Assembly (NCBI RefSeq): GCF_009877425.1
Contig: NZ_WXEY01000007.1
Coordinates: forward strand, 1-64,000
Reading direction: 5' to 3'
DNA length: 64,000 nt
Source: Heliomicrobium undosum
GTDB lineage: Bacteria > Bacillota > Desulfitobacteriia > Heliobacteriales > Heliobacteriaceae
Part shown: one piece after another, positions 48,840-60,659 of the stretch
Position numbering within the stretch: position 1 is the first letter of the stretch
Layout: every line of letters begins with the position of its first letter
Notes under the pieces: generated by a model
What the model was told of the DNA's origin: nothing
Seen by the model: the letters and a program-made list of their open reading frames with translations, nothing else
Databases searched by the model: none
Translations under genes and position numbers: made by a program

Positions 48840-49135
48840 TGGCACTCATCCGGGAACCGTGACAGTTGACTGGGGACCGGAGGCACTGTAACCGGAAACC
48901 GGAGGCCTCAACCAGGAACCGAGACGTTGACCAAAACCGGAGGCCTCTACCAGGAACCAAGGAGTTGAATGGGATCCGAAGGCCTCTTTCCAAGAATCGG
49001 TGCGCTGACTGGACGCGGAGACCTCTACCATTAACTGTGACACTGGACCGGGAAAAGAGGTCTCTACCAGAACCGGGGCAATTGACCGGGAACCAGAGGC
49101 CTCAACCGAGAAAGGTGACACAGGGACTTGAACCT
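48840..49135. repeat. Imperfect 39-bp tandem repeat array
   Basis: The palindromic core GAGGCCTC or close variants recurs with starts at 48901, 48939, 48978, 49017, 49056 and 49095 (spacings 38, 39, 39, 39, 39), with a partial copy at 48879. Between cores, ACCAGGAACC and TTGACCGGGAAC recur at fixed offsets. Copies are diverged. Because 39 is a multiple of three, several frames stay open; the plus frame gives a 13-residue unit with RRPLP. No ribosome site supports translation. Confidence 0.8.
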
Positions 49136-49340
49136 AACACTGAGTTGGGATCCGGTACCTAGGACCGAGAGACGGGCTCCCATACACTCGCTTGAATGGG
49201 TAGAATCAACCGGGAGCCTGAAATGAAAGAAACCCCACCGTTTGGACTGGTCGACACCTGCACTGACCGGAAAACCTTGGTTTCCAACCATCGTGAGTAG
49301 GTGAACCTGAACCTTTACTGTAGGGCTGTTGCTTGACTTT

Positions 49341-49369
49341 ATATTACCACATTATTGTGAAGAACACAA
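49341..49369 (-). promoter_or_regulatory. Candidate minus-strand promoter for the repeat region
   Basis: On the minus strand TTGTGT, 17-bp spacer, TAATAT. Match is modest. Confidence 0.3.
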
Positions 49370-49414
49370 CAAGGAAGCGAGACTTTTTTTACAGATTTTT
49401 AAGCGCCTCCGTCC

Positions 49415-49444
49415 TTGACACCGGAGGGGATGCTTGACTATACT
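49415..49444 (+). promoter_or_regulatory. Promoter of the ilv-leu operon
   Basis: TTGACA, 18-bp spacer, TATACT. The -35 is a perfect match and transcription would start near 49451, at the beginning of the T-box leader. Confidence 0.7.
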
Positions 49445-49450
49445 AATTGT

Positions 49451-49783
49451 CAATAACAGAACCTTGACCAAAGACGATGATGGGGTACTATACACCGTTT
49501 GTCCCTTAGTCCCAGAGAGCCGGGGAAGCTGGAAACCGGCACTAATACGGCGGTGTTGTCTCTCCCGGGAGTTGCCAGTCGAACCCTTGCCGCAAGGCGG
49601 GCAGTAGATGGAGCCGGATGGAGCGCCATAGGCGCGAGCGTCCGTTATCATGCTGGCGGCAGCCGCTGGCTGTCGGTCAAGAGGTCGCGCACTTTTTTGG
49701 GTGCGACAATCAGGGTGGTACCGCGGGAAAATCCTCTCGTCCCTGACAGGCGTAATGCTTGTCTGGGCGGGAGGTTTTTTTAT
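49451..49783 (+). promoter_or_regulatory. T-box leader controlling branched-chain amino acid genes
   Basis: The leader holds the near-invariant T-box sequence AGGGTGGTACCGCGGG (49712-49727) and a stem I region with AGAGAGCCGGGGAAGCTGG near 49515-49533. It ends in a terminator (CCTCTCGTCCCTGACA / TGTCTGGGCGGGAGG plus seven T) at 49733-49783. Uncharged tRNA would stabilise the antiterminator and allow transcription. The specifier codon was not resolved; GTC (Val) or CTC (Leu) near 49557-49563 are candidates. Confidence 0.88.
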
Positions 49784-49833
49784 TTTCTTTTTTGACATCA
49801 TGGCACAGGTTAACGGAAGGGGAGATTGCGAAG

Positions 49834-50706
49834 GTGAGCCTGATCATCTACTTGGATGGCCGTTTTGTTCCGGAAGAGCAGGCAAAGATATCCGTCTTCG
49901 ACCACGGCTTCCTGTACGGAGACGGGATTTTTGAAGGCATCCGGGCCTACAACGGCCGGGTCTTCAAACTGGATGAACACATCGACCGCCTCTATGACTC
50001 TGCAAAAGCCATCAAACTGGCGATTCCTATGGGAAAAGGGGAAATGGTCGACGTCGTCCTGGAGACTCTGCGCCGCAACCATCTTCGCGACGCCTACATC
50101 CGTTTGGTCGTATCCCGGGGGAAGGGAGATCTTGGACTGGACCCGCGCAAATGCCCCGGGGCCACGGTGCTCTGCATCACTGCCGGCATTACCCTTTATC
50201 CGCCGGAGTTCTATGAAAAGGGCCTGGAGGTCGTCACGGTGGCCACGCGCCGCAATGTGCCCGAAGCCCTGAACCCGCGCATCAAGTCGCTCAACTACCT
50301 GAACAACATCCTGGCTAAGCTGGAAGCGGCCCGAGCCGGCGTCCTGGAGGCGATCATGCTCAACCAGGAAGGCTATGTGGCCGAGTGCACCGGCGATAAC
50401 ATCTTTATCATCAAACAGGGACGCCTGATTACGCCGCCCGTTCATGTAGGCATCTTGGAGGGCATCACCCGCAACACCGTCATGGACCTGGCTCGCGCCA
50501 AGGGCTTCACCGTGGCGGAAGAGGTCTTCACCCGCTTCGATGTCTACACTGCCGACGAGGTCTTCCTCACCGGCACGGCCGCAGAGGTCATCCCTGTCGT
50601 CAACGTGGACGGACGCCTCATCGGCGACGGCGTTCCCGGACCGGTTACGAGCGACCTGATCGCAGCTTTCCGGGAATATGCCCGCAATCAGGGCACGCCG
50701 ATTTAG
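49834..50706 (+). CDS. ilvE: Branched-chain amino acid aminotransferase
   Basis: Pyridoxal-phosphate enzyme (290 residues) for the last step to valine, leucine and isoleucine. [18 protein letters not shown] is the N-terminal signature, the PLP lysine is in [13 protein letters not shown], and [13 protein letters not shown] is the C-terminal class IV motif. GTG 49834 fits the family start ([13 protein letters not shown]) and has AAGGGGAG upstream; a longer frame would begin inside the T-box terminator. First gene of the operon. Confidence 0.94.
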   Translation: MSLIIYLDGRFVPEEQAKISVFDHGFLYGDGIFEGIRAYNGRVFKLDEHIDRLYDSAKAIKLAIPMGKGEMVDVVLETLRRNHLRDAYIRLVVSRGKGDLGLDPRKCPGATVLCITAGITLYPPEFYEKGLEVVTVATRRNVPEALNPRIKSLNYLNNILAKLEAARAGVLEAIMLNQEGYVAECTGDNIFIIKQGRLITPPVHVGILEGITRNTVMDLARAKGFTVAEEVFTRFDVYTADEVFLTGTAAEVIPVVNVDGRLIGDGVPGPVTSDLIAAFREYARNQGTPI

Positions 50707-50768
50707 CAATAATCGACAAAATCAACCGTATATTACGGAGAAGAAACACTGGAAATGGGGGGAACCTG

Positions 50769-52439
50769 TTGGAAACGAATCTGCGCAGTAAGGCGGTCAA
50801 ATGTGGCGTCGAAAAAGCGCCCCACCGTTCGCTCTTGCGGTCCATCGGTCTCACGGCGGAAGAGATGAACCGCCCGCTGATCGGCATCGTCAACGCCAAG
50901 AACGATGTGGTCCCCGGCCACATCCACCTGGACACCATCGCCGACGCCGTTAAAGCAGGCGTCCGCCTGGCCGGCGGCACGCCGCTGGCATTTCCGGCCA
51001 TCGCCGTCTGTGACGGCATCGCCATGAACCACACGGGCATGAAGTACTCCCTGGCCTCACGGGAACTGATCGCCGACTCCATCGAAGTGATGACCATGGC
51101 CCACGGCTTCGACGCCCTTGTCTTCATCCCCAACTGTGACAAAGTCGTCCCCGGCATGCTGATGGCGGCGGCCCGCCTGAACATCCCCTCCATCTTCGTC
51201 AGCGGCGGCCCCATGCTGGCGGGGCGCTTCCAGGGCAAAAAGGTCAACTTGAACACCGTCTTCGAAGGCGTCGGCCAGTACAATACCGGCAAGATGACGA
51301 TGGAAGAGTTGGAGGAACTCGAGGAAAACGCCTGCCCCACCTGCGGTTCCTGTTCGGGCATGTTCACGGCCAACTCGATGAACTGTCTCACGGAAGTCCT
51401 CGGCATGGGCCTGCCCGGCAACGGCACCATCCCGGCCGTCTACTCGGCCCGCACCCTGCTGGCGAAGCAGACAGGGATGCGGATCATGGAACTGCTGGCC
51501 AACAACGTGCGGCCCCTCGACATGATGACCGAGCGGACCTTCCGCAACGCCGTCACCGTCGACATGGCTCTGGGCTGCTCCACCAACACGCTGCTGCACC
51601 TGCCCGCCATCGCCTATGAAGCGGGCGTGGAATTGAACCTGGATATGGTCAATGAGATCAGCGCCAAAACGCCCCACCTCTGCAAGCTCGCCCCAGCCGG
51701 GGAGCATCATATTGAAGACCTCGACGAAGCAGGCGGCATCCCCGCCGTCATGAAGTCCCTCCTTGATGCGGGGCTCATCGACGGCGACCTGCCCACGGTG
51801 ACCGGCAAGACCGTCGCCGAAAACGTAGCCCGCAGCGCCAACCTGCGGCCTGACGTCATCCGCCCCATTGACAACCCCTACTCCAAGACCGGTGGCCTCG
51901 CCGTCCTGCGGGGCAACCTGGCCCCCGACGGCGCTGTCGTCAAAAAGGGCGCCGTGGCGCCGGAGATGCTCGTCCACAAGGGTCCCGCCCGGGTCTTCGA
52001 CTCGGAGGAACAGGCCTATGAGGCCATCACCGCCGGCAAGATCCAAAAGGGCGACGTCGTCGTCATCCGCTACGAAGGACCGCGCGGCGGCCCGGGCATG
52101 CGGGAGATGCTCTCACCTACGTCGACCATCTGCGGCATGGGCCTTGACAAGGATGTGGCCCTGATCACCGACGGTCGCTTCTCCGGAGCGACACGGGGCG
52201 CCGCCATCGGTCACGTCTCGCCGGAAGCGGCAGACGGCGGTCCCATCGCCTTCATCCGCGAAGGCGACATCATCGCTATCGACATTCCCGCCGGCAAGCT
52301 GGCGGTGGAAGTCGATGAGGCGGAACTGGCCGAGCGCCGCAAGGAATGGCAGCCGCCGGCGCCGAAAGTCACTTCGGGATACATGAAACGCTACGCCCAG
52401 AACGTGCTGTCGGCCTCGACCGGGGCCCGGATGCGCTAA
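50769..52439 (+). CDS. ilvD: Dihydroxy-acid dehydratase
   Basis: A 556-residue iron-sulfur dehydratase making 2-oxo acids for valine and isoleucine. [14 protein letters not shown] and [19 protein letters not shown] hold the cluster cysteines, and [25 protein letters not shown] is the C-terminal signature. TTG 50769 follows GGGGGAACC. Full length. Confidence 0.96.
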   Translation: METNLRSKAVKCGVEKAPHRSLLRSIGLTAEEMNRPLIGIVNAKNDVVPGHIHLDTIADAVKAGVRLAGGTPLAFPAIAVCDGIAMNHTGMKYSLASRELIADSIEVMTMAHGFDALVFIPNCDKVVPGMLMAAARLNIPSIFVSGGPMLAGRFQGKKVNLNTVFEGVGQYNTGKMTMEELEELEENACPTCGSCSGMFTANSMNCLTEVLGMGLPGNGTIPAVYSARTLLAKQTGMRIMELLANNVRPLDMMTERTFRNAVTVDMALGCSTNTLLHLPAIAYEAGVELNLDMVNEISAKTPHLCKLAPAGEHHIEDLDEAGGIPAVMKSLLDAGLIDGDLPTVTGKTVAENVARSANLRPDVIRPIDNPYSKTGGLAVLRGNLAPDGAVVKKGAVAPEMLVHKGPARVFDSEEQAYEAITAGKIQKGDVVVIRYEGPRGGPGMREMLSPTSTICGMGLDKDVALITDGRFSGATRGAAIGHVSPEAADGGPIAFIREGDIIAIDIPAGKLAVEVDEAELAERRKEWQPPAPKVTSGYMKRYAQNVLSASTGARMR

Positions 52440-52465
52440 GGGCGGGATAAAAGGAGGCAAATACG

Positions 52466-53997
<1,532 letters not shown>

Positions 53998-54035
53998 TCG
54001 GAAAGAAGACGCCGGCCTGCGCGATCCGATGAGGA

Positions 54036-54056
54036 GGCCCCGTTACGGGGCTTTCC
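54036..54056 (+). terminator. Intercistronic stem-loop between ilvC and ilvB
   Basis: GGCCCCG / CGGGGC with a TTA loop followed by TTTCCTT. It may partly terminate or mark a processing site, lowering ilvB relative to ilvC. Confidence 0.45.
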
Positions 54057-54097
54057 TTGTCGATGCGGCCGATACAGGAAGAGGGGAGTGGAACGCC

Positions 54098-55759
54098 TTG
54101 AACGGAGCCCAGGCGCTGCTGAAATGCTTGGAAGAAAACGGCGTCGAGGTCATCTACGGCTATCCCGGCGGGTCGGTGCTGCCGATTTATGACGCCCTGC
54201 TCGAATCCCCCATCCGGCATATCCTTGTGCGCTGCGAACAAGGGGCTGCCCATGCGGCCAACGGTTTCGCCCGCGCCGCCGGCAAACCGGGGGTATGTCT
54301 GGCCACGTCCGGACCGGGGGCAACAAACCTGGTCACGGGGATCGCCAACGCTTACATGGATTCGATCCCCATGGTGATCATCACTGGGCAGGTTCCCACC
54401 TCCATGGTCGGCACCGACGCCTTTCAAGAAGTCGATATCACCGGCATCACCATGCCGATCACGAAACACAACTACCTCGTCAAAGACGTGGCGGAAATCC
54501 CCCGTGTCGTCTGTGAGGCCTTCCACATCGCCTCCACCGGCCGGCCCGGACCTGTGCTGATCGACATCCCCAAGGATGTCCTTTCCGCTGAGTGCTCCCT
54601 CTGCGGTGAGAAACCGGCCATCGACATCCGCGGTTACCGGCCCAATGTCAAAGGCCATCCGTCACAGATCAAAAACGCGGCCAAGTTGATCCAGGAAGCG
54701 AAACGGCCTGTGATCATGGTTGGCGGCGGCATCATCCTCGCCAACGCCTCTCAGGAACTGACCGAGTTGGCCCTGTCGGCCCAGATCCCGGTCATGACGA
54801 CACTGATGGGCATCGGCGCTTTTCCGGAGACTCACCCCCTCTCCCTGGGGATGGTGGGCATGCACGGCACCCCCTATGCCAACCGGGCCGTCAGCAAGGC
54901 TGATCTGCTCATTGGCATCGGCGTCCGCTTCGGCGACCGGGCCACCGGCAACGTGGCTAAGTTTGCCCGTGACGCTAAAATCATCCATATCGACATCGAC
55001 CCTGCGGAGATCGGCAAGAACGCCGACATCGACGTGCCCATCGTCGGCGACGCCCGCCTGGTGCTCCAGCAACTCAACCAGTTGAAACCGGCGCCTAACC
55101 ATGCCGAGTGGCTGGAACAAGTGGCCCAGTTAAAAGCCCAGAGTCCGCTCAAGTATCCGAAGCAGACCCTGACCGCGCAGTACGTCATTGAAAAAGCCGG
55201 CGATATGACGCGCGACCATGCCTGGGTCGCCACCGATGTGGGCCAGCACCAGATCTGGACGGCTTTGCACTATAAGTTCGTCAAGCCGGGGAGATTCATC
55301 ACTTCGGCCGGCCTCGGCACCATGGGCTACGGTCTGCCGGCCGCCAACGGCCTTCAGACGGCAAGACCTGATGATATGGTGATCCTCTTTACCGGCGACG
55401 GCTCCATCCAGATGCAGATGCAAGAGTTGGGCACGGCCCGGCAGGAGAACTTGCCCCTCAAGATCGTCCTCTTCAACAACAACGCCCTGGGGATGGTTCG
55501 CCAACTCCAGCACTTCTACTGCGGCAAGCGCTACTCCGGCGTGAAGTTGACCTTCAACCCCTCCTTCGAGTCCATTGCCGCGGCCTACGGCATTCGCTAT
55601 TTCCCCGTCACCCGGTTGGAAGAAGTCGAGGAGACGCTCCGGGAGGCCTTCGCCCATCCCGGTATGGTACTCGTCGAGGTCATCACCGACGAGAATGACA
55701 TGGTCTATCCCACCGTTCTGGGCGGCAAAGGGCTCGATGAGATCATTGTCTGCGAGTAA
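54098..55759 (+). CDS. ilvB: Acetolactate synthase large subunit
   Basis: A 553-residue thiamine-diphosphate enzyme. YGYPGGSVLPIYDAL and RCEQGAAHAANGFARA form the N-terminal active site (catalytic Glu), and the C-terminal GDGSIQMQMQELGTARQENLP is the TPP-binding motif. TTG 54098 is chosen because GAGGGGAG precedes it and the family start aligns; ATG 54029 lies within the stem-loop region and has no ribosome site. Confidence 0.95.
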   Translation: MNGAQALLKCLEENGVEVIYGYPGGSVLPIYDALLESPIRHILVRCEQGAAHAANGFARAAGKPGVCLATSGPGATNLVTGIANAYMDSIPMVIITGQVPTSMVGTDAFQEVDITGITMPITKHNYLVKDVAEIPRVVCEAFHIASTGRPGPVLIDIPKDVLSAECSLCGEKPAIDIRGYRPNVKGHPSQIKNAAKLIQEAKRPVIMVGGGIILANASQELTELALSAQIPVMTTLMGIGAFPETHPLSLGMVGMHGTPYANRAVSKADLLIGIGVRFGDRATGNVAKFARDAKIIHIDIDPAEIGKNADIDVPIVGDARLVLQQLNQLKPAPNHAEWLEQVAQLKAQSPLKYPKQTLTAQYVIEKAGDMTRDHAWVATDVGQHQIWTALHYKFVKPGRFITSAGLGTMGYGLPAANGLQTARPDDMVILFTGDGSIQMQMQELGTARQENLPLKIVLFNNNALGMVRQLQHFYCGKRYSGVKLTFNPSFESIAAAYGIRYFPVTRLEEVEETLREAFAHPGMVLVEVITDENDMVYPTVLGGKGLDEIIVCE

Positions 55760-55846
55760 GAAATGACGCGCTGCCTAAATCACAGCCGATTGGAGTCGCT
55801 CCAAGTGTTCCTGTAACGAGTGAGTCATGAAAAAGGGGGCTTTCGG

Positions 55847-57385
55847 ATGTCCAAGCGAGTCGTCATTTTCGACACCACTCTCCGAGACGGCGAGCAATCG
55901 CCCGGGGTGAGCCTTAACCTCCATGAAAAGCTGGAGATTGCCCAGCAGTTGGCCCGCCTAGGCGTGGACGTCATCGAAGCCGGATTCCCCATCGCCTCAC
56001 CGGGCGACTTCGAGGCCGTCAAAGCCGTGGCGGAACAGGTGCGAGGGCCTGTCATCTGCGGTCTCGCTCGGGCCAACCGCAAGGACATCGAGCGGGCCGC
56101 CGAAGCGCTGCGAGGCGCCGAAGAAGCCCGCATCCACACCTTCATCGCCACGTCGCCCATTCACATGAAACACAAGTTGCGCATGGAACCGGACAAGGTC
56201 CTGGAGACAGCCGTCGAAGCTGTCAAACTGGCTAAGTCCTTCACCTCGAACGTGGAGTTCTCCGCCGAGGACGCCTTCCGCAGCGATGTGGAATTCCTCT
56301 GCCGCATCTTCTCGGCCGCCATTGAGGCCGGCGCGACGACGATCAACATCCCTGACACGGTCGGCTACGCCACGCCCCAGGAGTTTGGCGCCTTCATCAA
56401 AGCGATCATCAACGGCACGCCGAACATGGATAAGGCCGTCGTCTCCGTCCACTGTCACAACGACCTCGGCCTGGCCGTCGCCAACACCCTGGCGGCGCTG
56501 GAAAACGGCGCCCTCCAGGTCGAAGGCACCATCAACGGCATCGGCGAGCGGGCCGGCAACGCCTCCCTCGAAGAGGTGATCATGGCTCTCTACACCCGCA
56601 AACCCGTCTACGGCCTGGAAACGTCGGTCAACAAGAGCGAGATTTACCGGACCTCGCGCCTCGTTTCCAACCTGACGGGGATGCTCGTCCAGCCGAACAA
56701 GGCCGTTGTCGGCAAAAACGCCTTCGCCCACGAGTCGGGCATCCACCAGGACGGCGTCCTGAAAGAGCGGACCACCTACGAGATTATGAACCCCGAGATG
56801 ATCGGCATCTTCACGAACAACATCGTCCTGGGCAAACACTCGGGCCGGCACGCCTTCCGGGAGCGCCTCAAGGAACTGGGCTACAGCCTCGACGATGAGA
56901 AGCTGACCAAGGCCTTTGCCCGGTTCAAGGCCCTGGCCGATCGCAAGCGGGAGATTACCGATGAAGACCTGGTCGTCCTGGTAGAAGACGAACTGCGCAC
57001 CTTCCCCGAGGCCTACAGTCTCGAATACCTGCATATCACCAGCGGCACCGTGCTGGTCCCGACGGCCACGATCCGGCTCCGTCGCGAAGAGGAGAACTTT
57101 GAGGAGGCTTCCTGCGGCGACGGTCCTGTTGACGCAGCCTACAAAGCCATCGAGAAGATCACCGATACCGGCGCCCGCCTGGCCTCCTACGCCATCAGCG
57201 CCACCACCGCCGGCGAGGACTCCCAGGGCGAGGTGAGCGTCAAGTTGGAGCGGGAAGGCCGCTTCTACACGGGCCGCGGCGTCGATACGGACATCATCGT
57301 GGCGTCAGCGAAGGCCTATCTGAATGCGGTCAACAAGATCGTCTTTGATGGGATGCTGGCGGTCAAACCAGAACGGGCTGTCTAG
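55847..57385 (+). CDS. leuA: 2-isopropylmalate synthase
   Basis: A 512-residue enzyme condensing acetyl-CoA and 2-oxoisovalerate. [17 protein letters not shown] and GHSGRHAF are catalytic segments, [38 protein letters not shown] is the metal/active-site signature, and the C-terminal part is the leucine-sensing domain. GGGGG 8 nt upstream supports ATG 55847 over an in-frame ATG at 55820. Confidence 0.95.
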   Translation: MSKRVVIFDTTLRDGEQSPGVSLNLHEKLEIAQQLARLGVDVIEAGFPIASPGDFEAVKAVAEQVRGPVICGLARANRKDIERAAEALRGAEEARIHTFIATSPIHMKHKLRMEPDKVLETAVEAVKLAKSFTSNVEFSAEDAFRSDVEFLCRIFSAAIEAGATTINIPDTVGYATPQEFGAFIKAIINGTPNMDKAVVSVHCHNDLGLAVANTLAALENGALQVEGTINGIGERAGNASLEEVIMALYTRKPVYGLETSVNKSEIYRTSRLVSNLTGMLVQPNKAVVGKNAFAHESGIHQDGVLKERTTYEIMNPEMIGIFTNNIVLGKHSGRHAFRERLKELGYSLDDEKLTKAFARFKALADRKREITDEDLVVLVEDELRTFPEAYSLEYLHITSGTVLVPTATIRLRREEENFEEASCGDGPVDAAYKAIEKITDTGARLASYAISATTAGEDSQGEVSVKLEREGRFYTGRGVDTDIIVASAKAYLNAVNKIVFDGMLAVKPERAV

Positions 57386-57392
57386 GTTTTTA

Positions 57393-57437
57393 CCCAGACT
57401 GATTTTAATCGTCTGGGGAGTGGCATCCACTCCCCAG
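57393..57437 (+). promoter_or_regulatory. Overlapping alternative hairpins after leuA
   Basis: CCCAGAC / GTCTGGG (57393-57417) and CTGGGGAGTGG / CCACTCCCCAG (57413-57437) share bases, so only one can form at a time. No long T-run follows. The rest of the gap up to leuC (57438-57572) has no gene. Confidence 0.5.
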
Positions 57438-57572
57438 GCCTTGTAAAACTCATTCGTTCCAAACGTAATCTTGAATACAAAGCAACAACAGTTTTCTGAG
57501 AGAATGTTGCGCCGGAGCAGCCTCATGTCTTATGAGAACATACGTCGTTAATAAGGAGGGATCGAGACGGCC

Positions 57573-58835
57573 ATGGGTATGACCATCACCGAAAAGATAT
57601 TGGCGGCGCATGCCGGGAAGGCGTCGGTGGAGCCGGGGGAATTGATCCAAGCCAAGCTGGATCTGGTTCTGGCCAACGATGTCACGGCGCCCGTTTCTAT
57701 CAAAGAGTTGGAGAAAGCCAGCCTGGATGCGGTTTTTGACAAAGAACGGGTCGTTTTGGTCCAGGACCACTTCGTGCCGGCCAAGGATATAAAATCGGCG
57801 GAGCAGTCGAAAATTGTGCGGGACTTCGCCCGCAAACATGACATCACCCATCACTATGATGTGGGCGATATGGGAATCGAGCACTGCCTGCTTCCGGAAA
57901 AAGGGCTCGTCGTGCCCGGTGACGCCGTCATCGGCGCCGACTCGCACACCTGCACCTACGGCGCCTTGGGCGCTTTTGCCACCGGCGTCGGCTCGACCGA
58001 CCTGGCTGCCGGCATTGCTCTGGGCGAAGCCTGGTTCAAGGTCCCTGAGGCGATCAAGTTCGAGTATGAAGGCAAGATGCCTGAGGACGTAACCGGCAAG
58101 GACCTGATCCTGCACACCATCGGCGACATCGGCGTCGATGGCGCGCTCTACCAGTCGATGGAGTTCACCGGTTCCGCCATCGACGACCTGTCCATGGATG
58201 GCCGCATGACCATGTGCAACATGGCCATCGAAGCCGGCGGCAAAAACGGCATCATCGCCCCTGACAAGAAGACGATTGCCTATGTGGAAGAGCGGGCCAC
58301 CCGCCCCTACAAGGTCTACGCGTCCGATCCCGACGCCAAGTATGCCCGCGTCATCAAGTACGACGTGGAAAAACTGGAGCCTGTCGTCGCCTTCCCGCAC
58401 CTGCCTGAAAACACCCGGCCGGTCAGCGAGGCTGGCCACGTCGAAATCGACCAGGTCGTCATCGGCTCCTGCACAAACGGGCGCATTGAGGACCTGCGCA
58501 TGGCCGCCAAGATCCTGCAAGGCAAAAAGGTGCACAAGAACGTCCGCTGCGTCGTCTTCCCCGGCACCCAGGCCATCTACAAGCAAGCCATCAAGGAAGG
58601 CCTCGTCGATATCTTTGTTGACGCCGGTGTTGCCGTGTCGACGCCCACCTGCGGCCCCTGCCTGGGCGGCCACATGGGCATTCTGGCCAAAGGGGAGCGG
58701 GCATTGGCGACGACGAACCGCAATTTCGTCGGCCGCATGGGCCACCCCGAGAGCGAAGTCTACCTGTGCGGCCCCAACGTGGCCGCCGCTTCGGCGATCG
58801 CCGGGCGCATCGTCCATCCCCGGGAGGTGGAATAA
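57573..58835 (+). CDS. leuC: 3-isopropylmalate dehydratase large subunit
   Basis: A 420-residue aconitase-family subunit (HacA/LeuC2 type). [23 protein letters not shown] and [15 protein letters not shown] plus [13 protein letters not shown] hold the cluster cysteines. It isomerises isopropylmalate together with LeuD. AAGGAGGG lies upstream; ATG 57573 and 57579 are both possible. Its stop overlaps the leuD start (TAATG). Confidence 0.95.
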   Translation: MGMTITEKILAAHAGKASVEPGELIQAKLDLVLANDVTAPVSIKELEKASLDAVFDKERVVLVQDHFVPAKDIKSAEQSKIVRDFARKHDITHHYDVGDMGIEHCLLPEKGLVVPGDAVIGADSHTCTYGALGAFATGVGSTDLAAGIALGEAWFKVPEAIKFEYEGKMPEDVTGKDLILHTIGDIGVDGALYQSMEFTGSAIDDLSMDGRMTMCNMAIEAGGKNGIIAPDKKTIAYVEERATRPYKVYASDPDAKYARVIKYDVEKLEPVVAFPHLPENTRPVSEAGHVEIDQVVIGSCTNGRIEDLRMAAKILQGKKVHKNVRCVVFPGTQAIYKQAIKEGLVDIFVDAGVAVSTPTCGPCLGGHMGILAKGERALATTNRNFVGRMGHPESEVYLCGPNVAAASAIAGRIVHPREVE

Positions 58836-59335
58836 TGGAATTCACAGGCCGCGTATGGAAATTCGGCAAGGACATCGATACCGACGCCATCATCCCAGCT
58901 CGCTACCTGAACACCACGTCGCCGGAAGAACTGGCCAAACACTGCATGGAAGACGCCGATCCGGCCTTCCCCCAGAAGGTGCGCAAGGGCGACATGATCG
59001 TCGCCGACAAGAACTTCGGCTGTGGTTCCTCGCGGGAACACGCCCCCATCGCCATCAAAGCTGCCGGCGTCCCCTGCGTCATCGCCAAGTCCTTCGCCCG
59101 CATCTTCTTCCGCAACTCCATCAACATCGGCCTTCCCATCTTCGAATGCCCCGAGGCCGTTGACGGCATCCGCGAAGGCGACGTCGTCCAGGTCAACGCC
59201 GGTACCGGCGTCATCTTCAACATGACCACCGGACAGACCTACACCGCCAAAGCCCTCCCCGCCTCGATGCAATCGATCATCCACGCCGGCGGCCTCATGC
59301 AGTACGTCAAGACCCGGGTGGCGGAAGGGAAATAA
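58835..59335 (+). CDS. leuD: 3-isopropylmalate dehydratase small subunit
   Basis: A 166-residue swivel-domain partner of LeuC. FGKDIDTDAIIPARYL and KNFGCGSSREHAPIAIKAAGV are the family signatures. GGAGGTGG is 7 nt before ATG 58835, and the start overlaps the leuC stop. Confidence 0.95.
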   Translation: MEFTGRVWKFGKDIDTDAIIPARYLNTTSPEELAKHCMEDADPAFPQKVRKGDMIVADKNFGCGSSREHAPIAIKAAGVPCVIAKSFARIFFRNSINIGLPIFECPEAVDGIREGDVVQVNAGTGVIFNMTTGQTYTAKALPASMQSIIHAGGLMQYVKTRVAEGK

Positions 59336-59389
59336 AAGGAAAAAGGCTTTCCGGTCTTTTCAAATGTAACGAATAACGGACATATTACC

Positions 59390-59568
59390 GGGCGACGGGC
59401 GCGGGCTTGTGAGCGATTTGAGCGGAGCGGCGAAAAGCGAACGAAGACTGCGGAGCGTCAGGGGCGCCATGGTTCACATGCAGAATAGCCCAGAGGTTTG
59501 GCGCCCCAGCGGAGCAGGCAAGTGAGCCGCCGCGAAGCTCTTAGCGAACAAGCCCGCGTCCGTCGCCC
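59390..59568. repeat. Long imperfect palindrome between leuD and leuB
   Basis: Outer arms 59390-59410 and 59548-59568 are complementary at 20 of 21 positions. Inside, GGGGCGCCA (59461-59469) pairs with TGGCGCCCC (59499-59507), and parts of the intervening sequence are also complementary. The whole could fold into one ~180-nt stem-loop. It has no ORF of note and no T-run; it may be a mobile palindromic unit or an RNA control/processing element within the operon. Confidence 0.7.
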
Positions 59569-59588
59569 CCACGAAAGGACGAGCACTG

Positions 59589-60659
59589 TTGACATACCGC
59601 ATCGCAGTCCTTCCCGGCGACGGCATCGGCGCCGAAATCGTGCCCCAGGCGATCCGCGTCCTTGAGGCCATCGGCGCCAAGTATGGTCTCTCCTTCACCT
59701 TTACCGAGGGCCTCATCGGTGGCATCGCTATCGACAAGACAGGCCAGCCCCTGCCGGCAGAAACACTGGAGCTGTGCAGAAACAGCGACGCCATCCTCCT
59801 CGGCGCCATCGGCGGCCCCAAATGGGACGACCTGCCGACCCACCTTCGTCCGGAAGTAGGCGCCCTGCTTCCGCTGCGCAAGGAGTTGGGCTTATACGCC
59901 AACATCCGCCCCTGCCACACCTATGACGCCCTCGCGGACGCGTCGACCCTCAAAAAAGAGGTCCTCGCCGGCACGGACATGGTCATCATCCGCGAACTGA
60001 CAGGCGGTCTTTACTTCGGCTCAAAAGGTCGCGAAGACATCGACGGCGTCCAGAAGGCATGGGACACCATGCTCTATTCGACGCCGGAAATTGAGCGCAT
60101 CGTCCGGCTGGCCTTTGAGACGGCCGGTCATCGCCGGAAAAAACTCTGCTCCGTCGACAAGGCGAACGTCCTGGAATCATCTCGCCTCTGGCGGGAGACG
60201 GTGAACCGCCTTGCTCCCGAATACCCCGATATCGCCGTCACCCACATGTACGTGGACAATGCGGCCATGCAGTTCATCCGCAACCCCGGCCAGTTTGACG
60301 TGGTAGTCACTGAAAACACCTTCGGCGACATCCTCTCCGACCAGGCGTCGATGCTCTCCGCCTCCCTGGGCATGCTGGCGTCGGCCTCCCTTGGCGGCCA
60401 TGTCGGCCTTTACGAACCGGCTCACGGCTCTGCCCCCGACATCGCCGGCCAGAAAAAAGCCAACCCCATTGCCACCATCCTGTCGGCGGCGATGATGCTG
60501 GAATACTCCTTCAACCGTGTCGCTGAAGCCCGGGCCATCGAGGCAGCCATAGAGGCGGTGCTGGCGAAAGGTTTCCGCACCGGCGACATCATGGAAGCAG
60601 GAAAAACGCTGGTCAACACCGAAGAGATGACCGACCGTGTGTTAGAAGAGCTGGCTTGA
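59589..60659 (+). CDS. leuB: 3-isopropylmalate dehydrogenase
   Basis: A 356-residue NAD-dependent decarboxylating dehydrogenase. IAVLPGDGIGAEIVPQAIRVL begins the fold, RELTGGLYFG and DKANVLESSRLWRETV contact substrate, and NTFGDILSDQASMLSASLGMLASASLG plus EPAHGSAPDIAG complete the metal and NAD sites. TTG 59589 follows GAAAGGACG; a standard-length product results. Confidence 0.95.
   Translation: MTYRIAVLPGDGIGAEIVPQAIRVLEAIGAKYGLSFTFTEGLIGGIAIDKTGQPLPAETLELCRNSDAILLGAIGGPKWDDLPTHLRPEVGALLPLRKELGLYANIRPCHTYDALADASTLKKEVLAGTDMVIIRELTGGLYFGSKGREDIDGVQKAWDTMLYSTPEIERIVRLAFETAGHRRKKLCSVDKANVLESSRLWRETVNRLAPEYPDIAVTHMYVDNAAMQFIRNPGQFDVVVTENTFGDILSDQASMLSASLGMLASASLGGHVGLYEPAHGSAPDIAGQKKANPIATILSAAMMLEYSFNRVAEARAIEAAIEAVLAKGFRTGDIMEAGKTLVNTEEMTDRVLEELA

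Larger units (their letters stand above)
48517..49412. other. Gene-poor region with repeat array
   Basis: About 900 bp without a protein family match. ORFs in several frames arise from the repeats at 48840-49135. It begins near a stem-loop at 48590-48614 and ends just before the ilv promoter. A minus-strand transcript is possible (candidate promoter at 49341-49369, terminator at 48588-48616). Confidence 0.55.

Noticed and set aside
48840-49135. CRISPR array in the repeat region
   Set aside because: Units are contiguous and diverged, with no identical repeats separated by unique spacers, and no cas genes are nearby.
48866-49162. A 98-codon plus-strand ORF with 13-residue RRPLP-type repeats
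   Set aside because: It starts at TTG without a ribosome site, other frames are open too, and the periodicity follows from the 39-bp DNA repeat; coding cannot be claimed.
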